NCBI GenBank assembly: GCA_945901155.1
Contig: CAMDKO010000005.1
Coordinates: 1 to 60,395, forward strand
Reading direction: 5' to 3'
Length of the DNA: 60,395 bases
Origin: Pedobacter schmidteae
GTDB lineage: Bacteria > Bacteroidota > Bacteroidia > Sphingobacteriales > Sphingobacteriaceae
The stretch's first letter is position 1. Every line of letters begins with the position of its first letter. The notes below the pieces were generated by a model that saw only the letters and a program-made list of their open reading frames with translations, was not told the DNA's origin and did no database searches. The position numbers and the translations under genes were made by a program. Positions 9,026 to 19,425 of the stretch are shown piece by piece.

Positions 9026-9643
9026 TCATCTGGCAAGAGAATTTTCATAAGGAATGCGCGTTGCAATTGATCTACCCAAAGTAATTTCATCTACATATTC
9101 TAATTCTCCACCAAAAGCTATGCCACGGGCAATGGTACTGATTTGAATTCCTGAATCTTTAAGCTTCTTATACAGATAAAAAATAGTGGTATCACCCTCC
9201 ATTGTTGCACTTATGGCAAGAATAACTTCATTTATCCCTCCTAAATTAACACGTTCAACGAGTCCATCTATGGTAAGATCTGATGGCCCAATACCATCCA
9301 TTGGAGAAATTAAACCACCTAACACATGATAAACTCCCTGAAAAGTACCGGTATTTTCAATGGCCATCACATCACGAGTATCTTCAACTACACAAACTAA
9401 TGATTTGTCGCGTTTTACTGAACTACAAATCTGACAGATAGGATGATCAGAAATATTATAGCATAATTCACAGAATCGAATATCCCTTTTTAAAATAGTA
9501 AGGGCATTACTAAACTTCTCAACCTCAGCATTTGGCCTATTAAGCAGATGCAATACTAAGCGTAAGGCTGTTTTCTGACCAATTCCAGGCAATGCAGAAA
9601 ATTCATTGACTGCGTTTTCTAACAGTTTAGAAGAAAAATTCAT
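9026..9643 (-). CDS. recR: Recombination mediator protein RecR
   Basis: Works with RecO and RecF to load RecA on single-stranded gaps. Of normal length, 205 residues. It shows the helix-hairpin-helix [17 protein letters not shown], a four-cysteine zinc finger between CELCYN and CQICSS, and a Toprim domain starting at [14 protein letters not shown]. Its TAnnTTTG promoter box ends four bases before the ATG. Confidence 0.97.
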   Translation of the reverse strand: MNFSSKLLENAVNEFSALPGIGQKTALRLVLHLLNRPNAEVEKFSNALTILKRDIRFCELCYNISDHPICQICSSVKRDKSLVCVVEDTRDVMAIENTGTFQGVYHVLGGLISPMDGIGPSDLTIDGLVERVNLGGINEVILAISATMEGDTTIFYLYKKLKDSGIQISTIARGIAFGGELEYVDEITLGRSIATRIPYENSLAR

Positions 9644-9647
9644 TCTG

Positions 9648-9655
9648 CAAATTTA
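9648..9655 (-). promoter_or_regulatory. Candidate -7 element of recR
   Basis: TAAATTTG on the minus strand is an exact match to TAnnTTTG. It ends 4 nt before the recR ATG, so a transcript from it would be leaderless or nearly so. No clear -33 TTTG is present at 19 nt. Confidence 0.5.
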
Positions 9656-9792
9656 AATTTAAAACTTAATCTTTACACATCTTGTTGAAGGATAAATTCA
9701 GACACTAATCTTTATGCCGAATTGTACCAATACGTTAAATGAATTAAGAACTTAATTGTTAATTTAGCTTAGTATCAAAACAAATAAATTTT

Positions 9793-11301
9793 ATGGCTCC
9801 AGGAATTTTACTTAGTTTTTTAATTGGATATTTTCTGATCTTATTAGGAATATCATATTTCACTTCAAAAAAATCATCTGATAACTCTACTTTTTTTACA
9901 GCAAATAGAAATTCTAAATGGTACCTGGTTGCTTTTGGAATGATCGGAACAGCATTGTCTGGAGTAACCTTTATCTCTGTTCCAGGCGAAGTAGGTAATC
10001 CGGCAGGGAATGAATTCAAATACTTTCAGTTCGTAATTGGAAATGCAATTGGCTTTATCCTGATAGCAGCATTCTTACTACCACTGTACTACCGAATGAA
10101 CCTAACTTCTATCTATACGTATATTGAAGAGCGACTTGGTACATACAGCTATAAAACTGCTGCGAGTATTTTTCTTTTAAGCCGTACCATTGGATCTTCA
10201 TTCAGACTGTATTTAGTGGTGATTGTATTGCAGCGATTCATTTTTGATTCGTATGGAATACCATTCTGGGCCACCGTTTTGATTTCTCTTGGCCTAATCT
10301 GGTCATATACGTTTAAGGGGGGCTTAAAAACAATCATCATAACAGATACGCTACAAACAGTATTTCTTGTATCCTCAGTAATATTAACCATATTCTTTAT
10401 CTGTAACAGCTTAGACCTGAACATATTTCAGGCCTTTGAAACGATAAAGAACAGTGGTTATTCCAAAGTATTTTTCTATGAAGATTTCATGACCAGTAAA
10501 TTTCATGTAAGTAAGCAATTACTGGGAGGAATTTTTGTAACCATTACAATGGTAGGTCTAGATCAGGATATGATGCAGAAAAATTTGAGTTGTAAGAATA
10601 TTGGTGAAGCACAAAAAAACATGTTTACATTCACCGCAGTATTTGTGATAATTAACATCTTCTTCTTAAGTGTTGGAGCATTACTTTATGTTTACGCCAA
10701 TAAGTATGGAATTGCGATTCCATTAGATAGCATAACTGGAAAACCACGAACCGATTTTCTATTTCCTGAAATTGCATTTAACCATTTGTCGGCAATTCCA
10801 GCAATTGTTTTTATGTTGGGTCTTACAGCCGCAACCTTTGCAACTACAGATTCAGCATTAACAGCTTTAACCACTTCGTTTTGTGTTGATTTTTTAAGTT
10901 TCTCAAAAAAAGCGGATATTAACTCAGCTTCATCCATTCGAAACCGCCATCTTGTACATGTAGGTTTTTCCTTACTCATGTTCCTTGTTGTTGTTCTATT
11001 TAATATTGTGAACAATGCTGCTGTTGTAAGTGCAATTTTCACGGTAGCATCATATACCTACGGGCCATTACTTGGTCTTTATGGATTTGGCCTGTTTTTA
11101 AAGAGTAGAGGTGTAAGAGATAAACTGGTACCATTCATCTGTATATTATCTCCGGCAATTTGCTTTTTCATCAATGCAAATTCAAAAATAGTAATGGGTG
11201 GATATGTATTTGATAATGAACTAATCGTTGTCAATGGATTTATAACATTCATTGGCTTATTAATAATCAGCAAACCACAAAGCACAAATACCCAATTTTA
11301 A
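9793..11301 (+). CDS. Sodium:solute symporter family protein
   Basis: A 502-residue protein with about 13 transmembrane helices, of the SSS (solute:sodium symporter) fold. The N-terminal region WYLVAFGMIGTALSGVTFIS and the TM5 signature with VTMVGLDQDMMQKNLSC correspond to the conserved sodium- and substrate-site helices. Which solute it carries (sugar, proline, pantothenate or other) cannot be read from sequence. It is followed after 16 bp by a LOG-family gene and may be co-transcribed with it. Confidence 0.88.
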   Translation: MAPGILLSFLIGYFLILLGISYFTSKKSSDNSTFFTANRNSKWYLVAFGMIGTALSGVTFISVPGEVGNPAGNEFKYFQFVIGNAIGFILIAAFLLPLYYRMNLTSIYTYIEERLGTYSYKTAASIFLLSRTIGSSFRLYLVVIVLQRFIFDSYGIPFWATVLISLGLIWSYTFKGGLKTIIITDTLQTVFLVSSVILTIFFICNSLDLNIFQAFETIKNSGYSKVFFYEDFMTSKFHVSKQLLGGIFVTITMVGLDQDMMQKNLSCKNIGEAQKNMFTFTAVFVIINIFFLSVGALLYVYANKYGIAIPLDSITGKPRTDFLFPEIAFNHLSAIPAIVFMLGLTAATFATTDSALTALTTSFCVDFLSFSKKADINSASSIRNRHLVHVGFSLLMFLVVVLFNIVNNAAVVSAIFTVASYTYGPLLGLYGFGLFLKSRGVRDKLVPFICILSPAICFFINANSKIVMGGYVFDNELIVVNGFITFIGLLIISKPQSTNTQF

Positions 11302-11317
11302 TTCGATAAATTACACA

Positions 11318-12025
11318 ATGACTATAGACGATAAACTAAGAAATGCATTTGAGAATAAAAATTGGCAAGAAATAAAAGTTACTGACTCTTGGCAAATATT
11401 TAAAATCATGTCTGAATTTGTGGATGGTTTTGAAAAGCTTGCTAAAATAGGGCCATGTGTTTCCATTTTCGGATCTGCAAGAACAGCACAAGAAAATAAA
11501 TACTATAAAATAGCTGAGGATTGTGCCCGCATTCTAACTGAACGTGGCTATGGTGTGATTTCAGGAGGTGGCCCTGGTATTATGGAGGCAGCCAATAAAG
11601 GAGCTTTTGAGGCAGGTGGAAAATCTGTAGGTTTAAATATCGACCTTCCTTTTGAACAATTTCATAATAAATATATTGATCGCGACAAGATTTTAGAATT
11701 TGATTACTTCTTTGTTAGAAAAGTAATGTTCATGAAATATTCACAAGGGTTTATAGTATTGCCTGGAGGATTTGGAACAATGGATGAACTGTTTGAAGCA
11801 TTGACCTTAATTCAAACCGGAAAAGTAGCACGATTCCCAATTGTACTTGTGGGTAAAAACTACTGGTCAGGTTTAATGGACTGGGTAAAGAACACCATGT
11901 TAAACGAAGAGAATAATATAAAAGAGGATGATCTTAATCTGTATCGACTGGTTGATACGGCAGAGGAAGCCACAGAACATATCTTCAGATTCTACGATAA
12001 ATATGTTTTAAAACCGAATTTTTGA
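11318..12025 (+). CDS. LOG-family protein (TIGR00730), putative nucleotide phosphoribohydrolase
   Basis: 235 residues with a Rossmann-type fold. The family motifs GGGPGIMEA and PGGFGTMDE are both present, as in cytokinin riboside 5'-monophosphate phosphoribohydrolases and the AMP nucleosidase-like PpnN group. It is longer at the N-terminus than the second copy at 13205-13789 and only distantly similar to it. Its substrate in this bacterium is unknown. Confidence 0.88.
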   Translation: MTIDDKLRNAFENKNWQEIKVTDSWQIFKIMSEFVDGFEKLAKIGPCVSIFGSARTAQENKYYKIAEDCARILTERGYGVISGGGPGIMEAANKGAFEAGGKSVGLNIDLPFEQFHNKYIDRDKILEFDYFFVRKVMFMKYSQGFIVLPGGFGTMDELFEALTLIQTGKVARFPIVLVGKNYWSGLMDWVKNTMLNEENNIKEDDLNLYRLVDTAEEATEHIFRFYDKYVLKPNF

Positions 12026-12093
12026 TGCCATTCAAGAAATAGTAGCAGCAAATCTAATATGGGAAACTCTGAAAAGTATAAAGGCTATAAATA

Positions 12094-12123
12094 AAAAAAT
12101 CGGGCTTAGGCCCGATTTTTTTT
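12094..12123. terminator. Bidirectional intrinsic terminator
   Basis: A hairpin with stem AATCGGGC/GCCCGATT is flanked by A- and T-tracts on both sides, so it can end the rightward LOG gene and the leftward rpoD. Confidence 0.9.
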
Positions 12124-12143
12124 CAATCCTATATAAAGTTAGA

Positions 12144-13004
12144 TTATCCCAGATATGATTTTAATATCTTACTTCTAGAAGTATGGCGTAAACGCTGCAA
12201 GGCTTTGTCTTTAATTTGACGAACACGCTCACGAGTCAGGTTGAATTTTTCACCGATTTCTTCAAGAGAAAGCGGATGATTTGTACTTAGACCAAAGAAT
12301 AAGACAATTATTTCACGCTCTCTTTCAGTTAGTGTTGACAATGAACGTTTAATCTCTTCAGATAACGATTCATTGATCAAATTACTATCTGTATTGGGAT
12401 CACTATTCTCAAGAACATCTAGTAATGTATTTTCTTCTCCCTGTACAAAAGGTGCATCCATTGAAACATGGCGCCCGGAGTTACTTAATGTGTCAGAAAT
12501 TTTTTCAACTGTCGTTTCAAGATTCTCAGCTAATTCTTCAGGAGATGGCTCACGCTCAAACTCTTGCTCAAGCCTTGAAAAAGCTTTACTTATTTTACTC
12601 AGTGAACCCACTTGATTCAAGGGCAAACGAACAATTCGGGATTGCTCTGCAATAGCCTGTAAAATTGACTGACGAATCCACCAAACAGCATACGAAATAA
12701 ACTTGAATCCTTTAGTTTCATCAAAACGTTTTGCTGCTTTGATCAGTCCAAGATTTCCTTCATTTATCAAATCACCCAAGGTAAGACCTTGATTCTGATA
12801 TTGCTTTGCCACTGAAACTACAAAACGCAGATTAGTTTTTGTTAAACGCTCCAGAGCTGCCTGATCGCCCTCTCTAATTTTTTGGGCAAGAATTACTTCT
12901 TCTTCGGCTGTAATTAGATCTACCTTACCAATTTCGTGCAAATACTTGTCGAGTGACTGAGATTCACGATTGGTAATCGATTGGGTTATTTTGAGTTGTC
13001 TCAT
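12144..13004 (-). CDS. rpoD: Primary RNA polymerase sigma factor (short Bacteroidota type)
   Basis: Housekeeping sigma-70 of 286 residues. Region 1.1 is absent, as is normal in Bacteroidota. Region 1.2 is [14 protein letters not shown]; region 2 shows [29 protein letters not shown] (-7 box contact and melting, split here only for description); region 3 is [12 protein letters not shown]; region 4 has the helix-turn-helix [20 protein letters not shown]. This form reads the TAnnTTTG promoters listed here. Confidence 0.96.
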   Translation of the reverse strand: MRQLKITQSITNRESQSLDKYLHEIGKVDLITAEEEVILAQKIREGDQAALERLTKTNLRFVVSVAKQYQNQGLTLGDLINEGNLGLIKAAKRFDETKGFKFISYAVWWIRQSILQAIAEQSRIVRLPLNQVGSLSKISKAFSRLEQEFEREPSPEELAENLETTVEKISDTLSNSGRHVSMDAPFVQGEENTLLDVLENSDPNTDSNLINESLSEEIKRSLSTLTEREREIIVLFFGLSTNHPLSLEEIGEKFNLTRERVRQIKDKALQRLRHTSRSKILKSYLG

Positions 13005-13034
13005 TTATGAATAAATACGCTGTATTAAAGTGTG

Positions 13035-13042
13035 CAAATTTA
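13035..13042 (-). promoter_or_regulatory. Candidate -7 element of rpoD
   Basis: TAAATTTG on the minus strand matches TAnnTTTG exactly and lies 30 nt before the rpoD ATG. TTTG occurs 15 nt further upstream, shorter than the preferred 19-nt spacing, so the -33 element is uncertain. Confidence 0.5.
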
Positions 13043-13204
13043 ATTAAAATCTGCAAGCAAAGCGATTTTTTTTATCGAAAAATAACTGATTTTAAAGAAT
13101 TTACCAATTATTATTGGAATTTCAAACCCCGCAAAAATCATTCCACAGATTATAATATTGATATAATAAACAAAATTTATTTTATCAGATTTTAATAGAT
13201 ACGG

Positions 13205-13789
13205 CTATGTCAAATTTCTGTCTCTAAACCAGACATCATCAGGTGTCGAATTATACTTCTCCATTAACGCAACAAGACTTCCTGGATTATCATGGGATAA
13301 AACTAATTCACGGTTAATTGGCTTCAGGAATTTCTGATCAACCATCCTATCCATCTGCAAAAGTAATGGATCGTAAAAACCTCCAACATTTAATAATCCG
13401 ATGGGGTTATTATGAAGGCCTAACTGCAACCAAGTAAGCACCTCGAAAAACTCTTCCATGGTTCCAAATCCTCCAGGCAAGGTTATTATGCCATCCGAAA
13501 TATCAGCCATTTTCTGTTTTCGCTGATGCATATTTTCGGTAATAATCAGTTCTGTAAGTCCGGTATGACCAACCTCCTTATCCATCAAAAACTGTGGAAT
13601 TACTCCAATAGCTCTTCCACCACGAACCAACATTGCATCTGCAATAAGGCCCATTATACCAACCCTACCTCCGCCAAACACTAAGGAGATATCTTTCTGT
13701 ACAAAAACATCAGCCAAATCTTCTATTGCCTTAAGCAACACAGGATCCCCATTAAAATTTGCACCACAGAAAACGGAAATTGATTTCAT
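13205..13789 (-). CDS. LOG-family protein (TIGR00730), putative cytokinin-type phosphoribohydrolase
   Basis: 194 residues, the usual length of the LOG core family. Motifs are the N-terminal VFCGAN, FGGGRVGIMG and PGGFGTMEE, the last being the Lonely-Guy nucleotide-binding signature. It releases a base from a nucleoside 5'-monophosphate in characterised members; bacterial targets are often unclear. Downstream of guaB, with a repeat array between the two. Confidence 0.9.
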   Translation of the reverse strand: MKSISVFCGANFNGDPVLLKAIEDLADVFVQKDISLVFGGGRVGIMGLIADAMLVRGGRAIGVIPQFLMDKEVGHTGLTELIITENMHQRKQKMADISDGIITLPGGFGTMEEFFEVLTWLQLGLHNNPIGLLNVGGFYDPLLLQMDRMVDQKFLKPINRELVLSHDNPGSLVALMEKYNSTPDDVWFRDRNLT

Positions 13790-13799
13790 AGATTAATGG

Positions 13800-13937
13800 T
13801 TAGTAATTAGTAGTTAGTAATTAGTAGTTAGTATAGATTTGTATTAATAATTCAACTTTTAGCTTTCAACTTATAACTTACAACTTTCACCTTTTAACTT
13901 AATACTTATAACCTATAACTTATAACTTAAAACTTAC
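13800..13937. repeat. Heptameric short-word arrays after guaB
   Basis: Two blocks. Units TTAGTAA, TTAGTAG and TTAGTAT make five in-phase heptamers at 13800-13834. Twelve in-phase heptamers fill 13854-13937 (consensus AACTTAT, variants such as AACTTAA and TACTTAT), and the last one contains the guaB stop codon. No terminator hairpin is seen after guaB. Confidence 0.9.
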
Positions 13938-15403
13938 CTACTATAGTTAGGCGCTTCTTTAGTAATTGTAATATCATGAGGATGGCTTTCGCGCATTCCA
14001 GCTGCCGTGATTTTAACAAATCTTGCATTTTGAAGATCATCGATTGTTACCGCACCGCAATAGCCCATACTCGCTCTTAGACCACCAATAAGCTGATACA
14101 TTACCTCTGCAAGTGATCCTTTGAAAGGCACTCGGCCCACAATGCCTTCGGGAACCAATTTTTTAATATCATCTTCAACATCCTGAAAATAACGATCTTT
14201 TGAACCTTGCTCCATAGCTTCAATAGAACCCATTCCGCGGTATGATTTAAACTTCCTGCTCTCGTAAATAATAGTCTCGCCTGGCGATTCTTCAACTCCA
14301 GCAAATAAAGATCCTGCCATGATCGTACTGGCACCTGCAGCAATTGCTTTTGCAATATCACCAGTTTGTTTTATTCCTCCATCGGCAATCACTGGCACTC
14401 CCCTTCCCTTAAGTGCTTTTGCGCATTCATATACCGCATATAATTGCGGAACACCAACACCTGCAATAATTCTGGTTGTACAAATAGAACCAGGTCCAAT
14501 CCCAACCTTAACAGCATCAGCACCCGCATCGGCCAATGCAATAGCAGCCTCGCCGGTTGCAATATTTCCAACAACCACCTGAAGATCAGGATATTTTGCT
14601 TTTACATCTTTCAATTTTTGAATAACCCCCTTAGAATGTCCGTGTGCCGTATCAATAGTGATCACATCCACTCCGGCTTTAACCAAAGCATCTACTCGCT
14701 CAATAGTATCTGGGGTAACTCCAACTGCTGCACCAACTCTCAATCGTCCATGCTCATCTTTACACGCATTTGGAAAATTTTTGAATTTCTGAATATCCTT
14801 AAACGTAATCAAACCGGTTAAATAACCTTGTTTATCTACAACTGGAAGTTTCTCAATTTTATAATCTTGCAGAATTTCTTCTGCCTGCTTCAAGGTCGTG
14901 CCCTCTGGTGCCGTGATCAGATTTTCACTGGTCATCACATCCTTTACAGGACGTTTCATATCTTTTTGAAAACGAAGATCACGGTTAGTAATAATCCCAA
15001 CCAATTTTCGGTCTGATGAGATAACCGGAATTCCACCAATCTTATAATCTTTCATAATCAGAAAGGCATCTGAAACCAAAGCATTTACATCAAGGGTTAC
15101 CGGATCCTGAATAATTCCACTTTCAGAACGCTTTACCTTACGAACCTCTTCTGCCTGCTGCGCAATACTCATATTTTTATGAAGCATGCCTATTCCACCG
15201 GCCTGAGCAATTGCAATTGCAAGACCCGATTCTGTAACGGTATCCATAGCAGCCGAAACAATAGGAATATTCAGTTTTATTTTACGAGTAAAATAAGTGC
15301 TGGTATCGACATCACGTGGTAAAACTTCGGAATAAGCTGGGATTAATAGTACGTCGTCATAGGTTAGGCCTTCTGCGACGAATTTTTCTGGATCTAGATG
15401 CAT
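13934..15403 (-). CDS. guaB: IMP dehydrogenase
   Basis: Oxidises IMP to XMP with NAD, the committed step of GTP synthesis. The 489-residue length is standard. The barrel is interrupted by a pair of CBS domains at about residues 97-205. The catalytic loop GPGSICTTR carries Cys308, with the IMP-phosphate segment [19 protein letters not shown] and the mobile flap [11 protein letters not shown]. The end of the gene runs straight into a heptamer array. Confidence 0.97.
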   Translation of the reverse strand: MHLDPEKFVAEGLTYDDVLLIPAYSEVLPRDVDTSTYFTRKIKLNIPIVSAAMDTVTESGLAIAIAQAGGIGMLHKNMSIAQQAEEVRKVKRSESGIIQDPVTLDVNALVSDAFLIMKDYKIGGIPVISSDRKLVGIITNRDLRFQKDMKRPVKDVMTSENLITAPEGTTLKQAEEILQDYKIEKLPVVDKQGYLTGLITFKDIQKFKNFPNACKDEHGRLRVGAAVGVTPDTIERVDALVKAGVDVITIDTAHGHSKGVIQKLKDVKAKYPDLQVVVGNIATGEAAIALADAGADAVKVGIGPGSICTTRIIAGVGVPQLYAVYECAKALKGRGVPVIADGGIKQTGDIAKAIAAGASTIMAGSLFAGVEESPGETIIYESRKFKSYRGMGSIEAMEQGSKDRYFQDVEDDIKKLVPEGIVGRVPFKGSLAEVMYQLIGGLRASMGYCGAVTIDDLQNARFVKITAAGMRESHPHDITITKEAPNYSR

Positions 15404-15540
15404 AGCAAATAATTGAGGGGTTATTACTTGCCAGGCAAATATAGAAATAAATATTGAAAATCCGAATTAGGATTTGAACTAGAAGGTATACTATCTAATT
15501 CGAAGCTTATAACATGCAAATCGAATCAGATAGTTTATCA

Positions 15541-16815
15541 TCATTTCTTTCCAACAATCACTTTTTCAAAAGAATTGAAATTTAAATATTGATTAGCAAG
15601 TGCTTGTAATTCTTCAGGGCCAATATTTCTTACTGTATTGATATAATTCTTATAATAATCATAGTCGAGGCCTGAGAAATAAACATTTTTAAATTTATCT
15701 GCATGAGATAGTGCATTTTCCAAACTTCCTAGCATTGAACCCAGCATATAATTCCTTACCAGTGCCAATTCACCTTCAGTTACAGGCTGCTCTTTTAATA
15801 GTGTGATCTCTTTTTCGATCTCAGTTAATGTAGCGGAACAGACCTCTGCGCCTACCTCTGATGCAATAAAAAAGTATCCCGTATTTTTTAATGAAACCAA
15901 TGCAGAACCAATACCATAGGTAAATCCCTTATCTTCACGAATATTGGCCATTAATCTGGAACCAAAATATCCACCAAGAATTGTATTTAAAACCTGTAGC
16001 CCAGGAAAATCAGCATGTTTCCGATTAATTGATACTTGTCCAATTCGGATGGCAGATTGCAAGGCATCCGCCCTTTCCAGAAAATGCTCTTGGCCAGAAC
16101 CCATAGTAAATTTGAATTCATTCTGCTTTATATCAATTGAATTATCCCAATCGGTTCCAAAGTACTTGTCTATAAGTGTAATCGTATCCTCATTAACCTT
16201 CCCTGAAATGATAACTGTGCAATTTTTAGGCTGGTATGCCAACTTAAAATAGGTGTTTAATTGATCTCTACTCAACTTGTCATAATCGGTAGCTGCAATA
16301 TCATAGCCATACAGCGTATCACCAAACAAAACATGGCTAAATGTTTTACGGCTCAGAAAATCGTTTTTTTCTAAACTTACACTCAGCTTTTGCTTTTGAT
16401 TGCGTATCAGGGTATCGAGTTCAACTTGCGGAAAAATCGAATCTGAAATAATAGCCTTTACAATGGGTAAGGTATTTGCTAGATGCTTATTTAACGTAAA
16501 TAAGATTACCGTTGAATGATCATTGGCATATTCAGTTTGAAGAAATGCACCATAGTAATCAATTTTATCAGCAATTTGGGTTGAACTAAGCTCTGAAGTA
16601 CCATCATTCAACATGGTATTGGTAGCGAATGTTTGTAGTGGTTTAGCAGAATCGTAATTAGTATTAGAGAAGATAAATTCTATGCGAACAAGATCTTGCT
16701 CTCCCCCATCAATACTGAATAGTTTTAATCCATTAGCCAGTACCAGAGGTTTGGCCCTGATCAGCTCTATATTCTCAACTTCACCATAAACCGGCGCAAC
16801 TGCTCTATCAATCAT
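15541..16815 (-). CDS. M16 family peptidase-like protein, non-catalytic partner
   Basis: 424 residues with two M16 (pitrilysin/insulinase) domains. The zinc motif HxxEH is missing: the equivalent place reads TFATNTMLNDGTSELS. The substrate-binding ANIREDKGFTYGIGS segment, typical of the second subunit of M16B heterodimers, is retained. It starts one base after the catalytic partner's stop and is certainly co-expressed with it. It lacks an obvious signal peptide. Confidence 0.88.
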   Translation of the reverse strand: MIDRAVAPVYGEVENIELIRAKPLVLANGLKLFSIDGGEQDLVRIEFIFSNTNYDSAKPLQTFATNTMLNDGTSELSSTQIADKIDYYGAFLQTEYANDHSTVILFTLNKHLANTLPIVKAIISDSIFPQVELDTLIRNQKQKLSVSLEKNDFLSRKTFSHVLFGDTLYGYDIAATDYDKLSRDQLNTYFKLAYQPKNCTVIISGKVNEDTITLIDKYFGTDWDNSIDIKQNEFKFTMGSGQEHFLERADALQSAIRIGQVSINRKHADFPGLQVLNTILGGYFGSRLMANIREDKGFTYGIGSALVSLKNTGYFFIASEVGAEVCSATLTEIEKEITLLKEQPVTEGELALVRNYMLGSMLGSLENALSHADKFKNVYFSGLDYDYYKNYINTVRNIGPEELQALANQYLNFNSFEKVIVGKK

Positions 16816-16816
16816 A

Positions 16817-18052
16817 TTAATTAGCTAAATAGTATAAAGTAGATGAATTTTCTTTCCGGAATATCTGTTTTGCCTGCGAACGAATTTCTTCAGAATTTAC
16901 ATCTAGATACTTTTGCGTTTCTAAATTCAATTCATTGGCATCTCCAAGAAGTTCGAAATAGGCAAGGTTCATTGCTTTGTCAAGCAGGCTCATTTCAGAA
17001 AAGACCATGGTCGATTCCATTTTGTTTTTAACCTTAGTCAGCTCTGCATCTGGAACTAATTCGGTACTGATCCGATCCAACTCCTCCCATATTGCTGCTT
17101 CAGCAACATCCATAGATACTCCCGGCAGGGGCTTTCCTTCAACAACAAATAATCCAGCATCTAAACTACCCGTGAGATAAGCATTTATATCACTAAATAA
17201 CTTCTTGTCTTTTAATAAATTACGAAACAATCTGGACGAGTTACCTCTTGAAAGAATATCTGAAATCAGATCAACCGCGTAATAACCCTGTTCAGTTCGT
17301 GCAGGCATATGAAACACCTTATATAGTGCATTTAAAGGCACATTCGCTTGCACAGTTTCTTTTCTTTCGTCGGTCTGAACACCTTCTTTAGGCAATAATC
17401 GGGGTATTTTCTTGCCGGCAGGAATAGTTCCAAACCATTTTTCAGAAAGCCTTTTTACTTCTTCAAGTTTCACATCCCCACCCACTACCATAATGGCATT
17501 TGAAGGGTTATAGTGACGGTTAAAAAAGGCTTTAACATCATTAATATTTGCATTTTCTATATGATCAAGCGACTTGCCAATGGTTGCCCATTGATAAGGA
17601 TGCTGCTTATAGGCCATCGGACGCAATTTGAGCCAAACATCACCATAAGGTTGATTGAGGTAACGCTGTTTGAACTCTTCACAAACCACATTGCGCTGTA
17701 CCAACAGGCTTTTCTCAGAAAAGGCAAGACTTAGCATGCGGTCACTTTCTAGCCAAAAGGCAGTTTCAAGGTTTACAGAAGGAAGCGTAATGTAATAATT
17801 GGTAATGTCATTGCTTGTGAAGGCATTATTCTCACCTCCTACTCGCTGTAAAGGTTCATCATAGGATGGAATATTGACAGAGCCTCCAAACATAAGATGT
17901 TCAAACAAATGGGCAAAGCCGGTTTGATCAGGATGTTCATCGCGGGCACCCACATCATACAGAATATTTAAAACCGCCATTGGGGTTGTGGGGTCTTCAT
18001 GTACCAGTACTTTAAGACCATTTGCAAGCGTAAAGCGTTTGAAAGAAACCAT
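16817..18052 (-). CDS. M16 family zinc metallopeptidase, catalytic subunit
   Basis: 411 residues, M16B type. The inverted zinc motif HLFEH is at residues 48-52 (His48, Glu51, His52), followed by a distal Glu in the VCEEFKQRYLNQPYG region. With the next gene it should form the clam-shell heterodimer that degrades unfolded peptides. No secretion signal is visible, so it is probably cytoplasmic or periplasmic by an unrecognised route. Confidence 0.92.
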   Translation of the reverse strand: MVSFKRFTLANGLKVLVHEDPTTPMAVLNILYDVGARDEHPDQTGFAHLFEHLMFGGSVNIPSYDEPLQRVGGENNAFTSNDITNYYITLPSVNLETAFWLESDRMLSLAFSEKSLLVQRNVVCEEFKQRYLNQPYGDVWLKLRPMAYKQHPYQWATIGKSLDHIENANINDVKAFFNRHYNPSNAIMVVGGDVKLEEVKRLSEKWFGTIPAGKKIPRLLPKEGVQTDERKETVQANVPLNALYKVFHMPARTEQGYYAVDLISDILSRGNSSRLFRNLLKDKKLFSDINAYLTGSLDAGLFVVEGKPLPGVSMDVAEAAIWEELDRISTELVPDAELTKVKNKMESTMVFSEMSLLDKAMNLAYFELLGDANELNLETQKYLDVNSEEIRSQAKQIFRKENSSTLYYLAN

Positions 18053-18148
18053 AAATTGGATCGGATTGAGATTGCGAATTTAGGGAAAAATATGAAGAGG
18101 AATTGGCTAATTCTCTCCTTTAATAATTTACCAATTGTCAAATTCCTC

Positions 18149-18166
18149 ACCCGATAGCTATCGGGT
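18149..18166. repeat. 18-bp perfect palindrome in a divergent promoter region
   Basis: ACCCGATAGCTATCGGGT lies between the M16 peptidase gene and mqnC. It has no T-tract and is not placed as a terminator. It could be a regulator site or a dispersed palindromic repeat. Confidence 0.6.
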
Positions 18167-18201
18167 TGCTAATTATCATTCCCGAAGTTACTAATTCTCC
18201 C

Positions 18202-18209
18202 TATCTTTG
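18202..18209 (+). promoter_or_regulatory. Candidate -7 element of mqnC
   Basis: TATCTTTG, an exact TAnnTTTG match, ends 3 nt before the ATG at 18213, so a transcript would start about at the start codon. Confidence 0.5.
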
Positions 18210-18212
18210 TTT

Positions 18213-19337
18213 ATGCTTATTTCCGATCTGCTTGCCCGGGCTCTAAATTTCGAATTTCTTTCTGCCGAAGAAGGATTATTCCTGTTCAAACATGCGGCAA
18301 CATCCGAACTGATGTACACGGCCAATGAGCTGCGTAAAAAGCAGGTACCCCATAACAAAGTAACCTGGATCATTGACCGTAATGTCAATACAACCAATGT
18401 GTGTATTGCCAATTGTAAATTCTGCAATTTTTTTAGAAGGCCAGGTCATGATGAAAGCTATATCACTGATATTGAAACTTATAAAATCAAGATCGAAGAA
18501 ACCTTCCGTTTTGGAGGCGATCAGCTTTTATTACAGGGTGGGCATCATCCTGACCTGGGTTTATCTTTCTATGTGGATCTGTTCAAACAACTCAAGCAAT
18601 TATATCCTACCTTAAAATTACACTCTCTTGGTCCGCCGGAAATAGCCCATATCTCCAAACTCGAAGGCATGAGCCATACCGAAGTCCTCAAAGCCTTAAT
18701 GGCCGCCGGGCTCGATTCCTTACCCGGTGCCGGGGCAGAAATATTAAACGACCGGGTTCGCCGGTTGATCTCAAAAGGCAAATGTGGCGGGCAAGAATGG
18801 CTGGATGTGATGCGTGCGGCGCATCAATTGGAATTGACCACTTCGGCCACCATGATGTTTGGGCATGTAGAAACACTGGAAGAACGTTTTGAGCATTTGG
18901 TTTGGCTGCGCGAAGTGCAAGCAGAAAAACCAGCCGATGCAAAAGGATTTATAGCCTTTATTCCATGGCCTTTTCAGGATGATGGAACGCTGCTTAAGAA
19001 AGTAAGAGGCATTACCAATCAAGTAACTTCTGACGAATACATCCGAATGATTGCCTTGAGCCGTATCATGCTACCCAATGTAAAAAATATTCAGGCATCT
19101 TGGTTAACGGTTGGGAAGCAGGTTGCTCAGATTTGTTTGCATGCCGGCGCCAATGATTTTGGCTCAATAATGATCGAAGAAAATGTAGTTTCAGCCGCTG
19201 GTGCCCCACACCGCTTTACCTCGCAAGGCATCCAAGATTCGATACGCGAAGCAGGATTTGAACCTCAGCTCAGAACACAGCAATACCAGTTCAGAGATTT
19301 GCCGAAAATGACTGAACAGCAGGTGATTGAGTACTGA
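18213..19337 (+). CDS. mqnC: Cyclic dehypoxanthinyl futalosine synthase
   Basis: Radical-SAM cyclisation enzyme of the futalosine pathway to menaquinone. 374 residues from the ATG at 18213 (an in-frame TTG at 18207 lies inside the promoter box). The iron-sulfur motif is CIANCKFC (CX3CX2C). MqnC rather than MqnE is indicated by FIPWPFQ, SLPGAGAEIL and GANDFGSIMIEENVVSAAG. The middle of the gene (about 18.65-18.95 kb) is clearly GC-richer than its neighbours. No other mqn gene is nearby. Confidence 0.88.
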   Translation: MLISDLLARALNFEFLSAEEGLFLFKHAATSELMYTANELRKKQVPHNKVTWIIDRNVNTTNVCIANCKFCNFFRRPGHDESYITDIETYKIKIEETFRFGGDQLLLQGGHHPDLGLSFYVDLFKQLKQLYPTLKLHSLGPPEIAHISKLEGMSHTEVLKALMAAGLDSLPGAGAEILNDRVRRLISKGKCGGQEWLDVMRAAHQLELTTSATMMFGHVETLEERFEHLVWLREVQAEKPADAKGFIAFIPWPFQDDGTLLKKVRGITNQVTSDEYIRMIALSRIMLPNVKNIQASWLTVGKQVAQICLHAGANDFGSIMIEENVVSAAGAPHRFTSQGIQDSIREAGFEPQLRTQQYQFRDLPKMTEQQVIEY

Positions 19338-19425
19338 TACTCAAAAAAATATACCGTTCACTCATTTTTATTGGATTTATGTTTTAATTACAAATATTTT
19401 AGTAAGTATACGTAATCATTATAAC

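Noticed and set aside
13007-13195. 62-codon ORF upstream of rpoD on the plus strand
   Set aside because: Covers the rpoD promoter region and has a low-complexity composition; no support.
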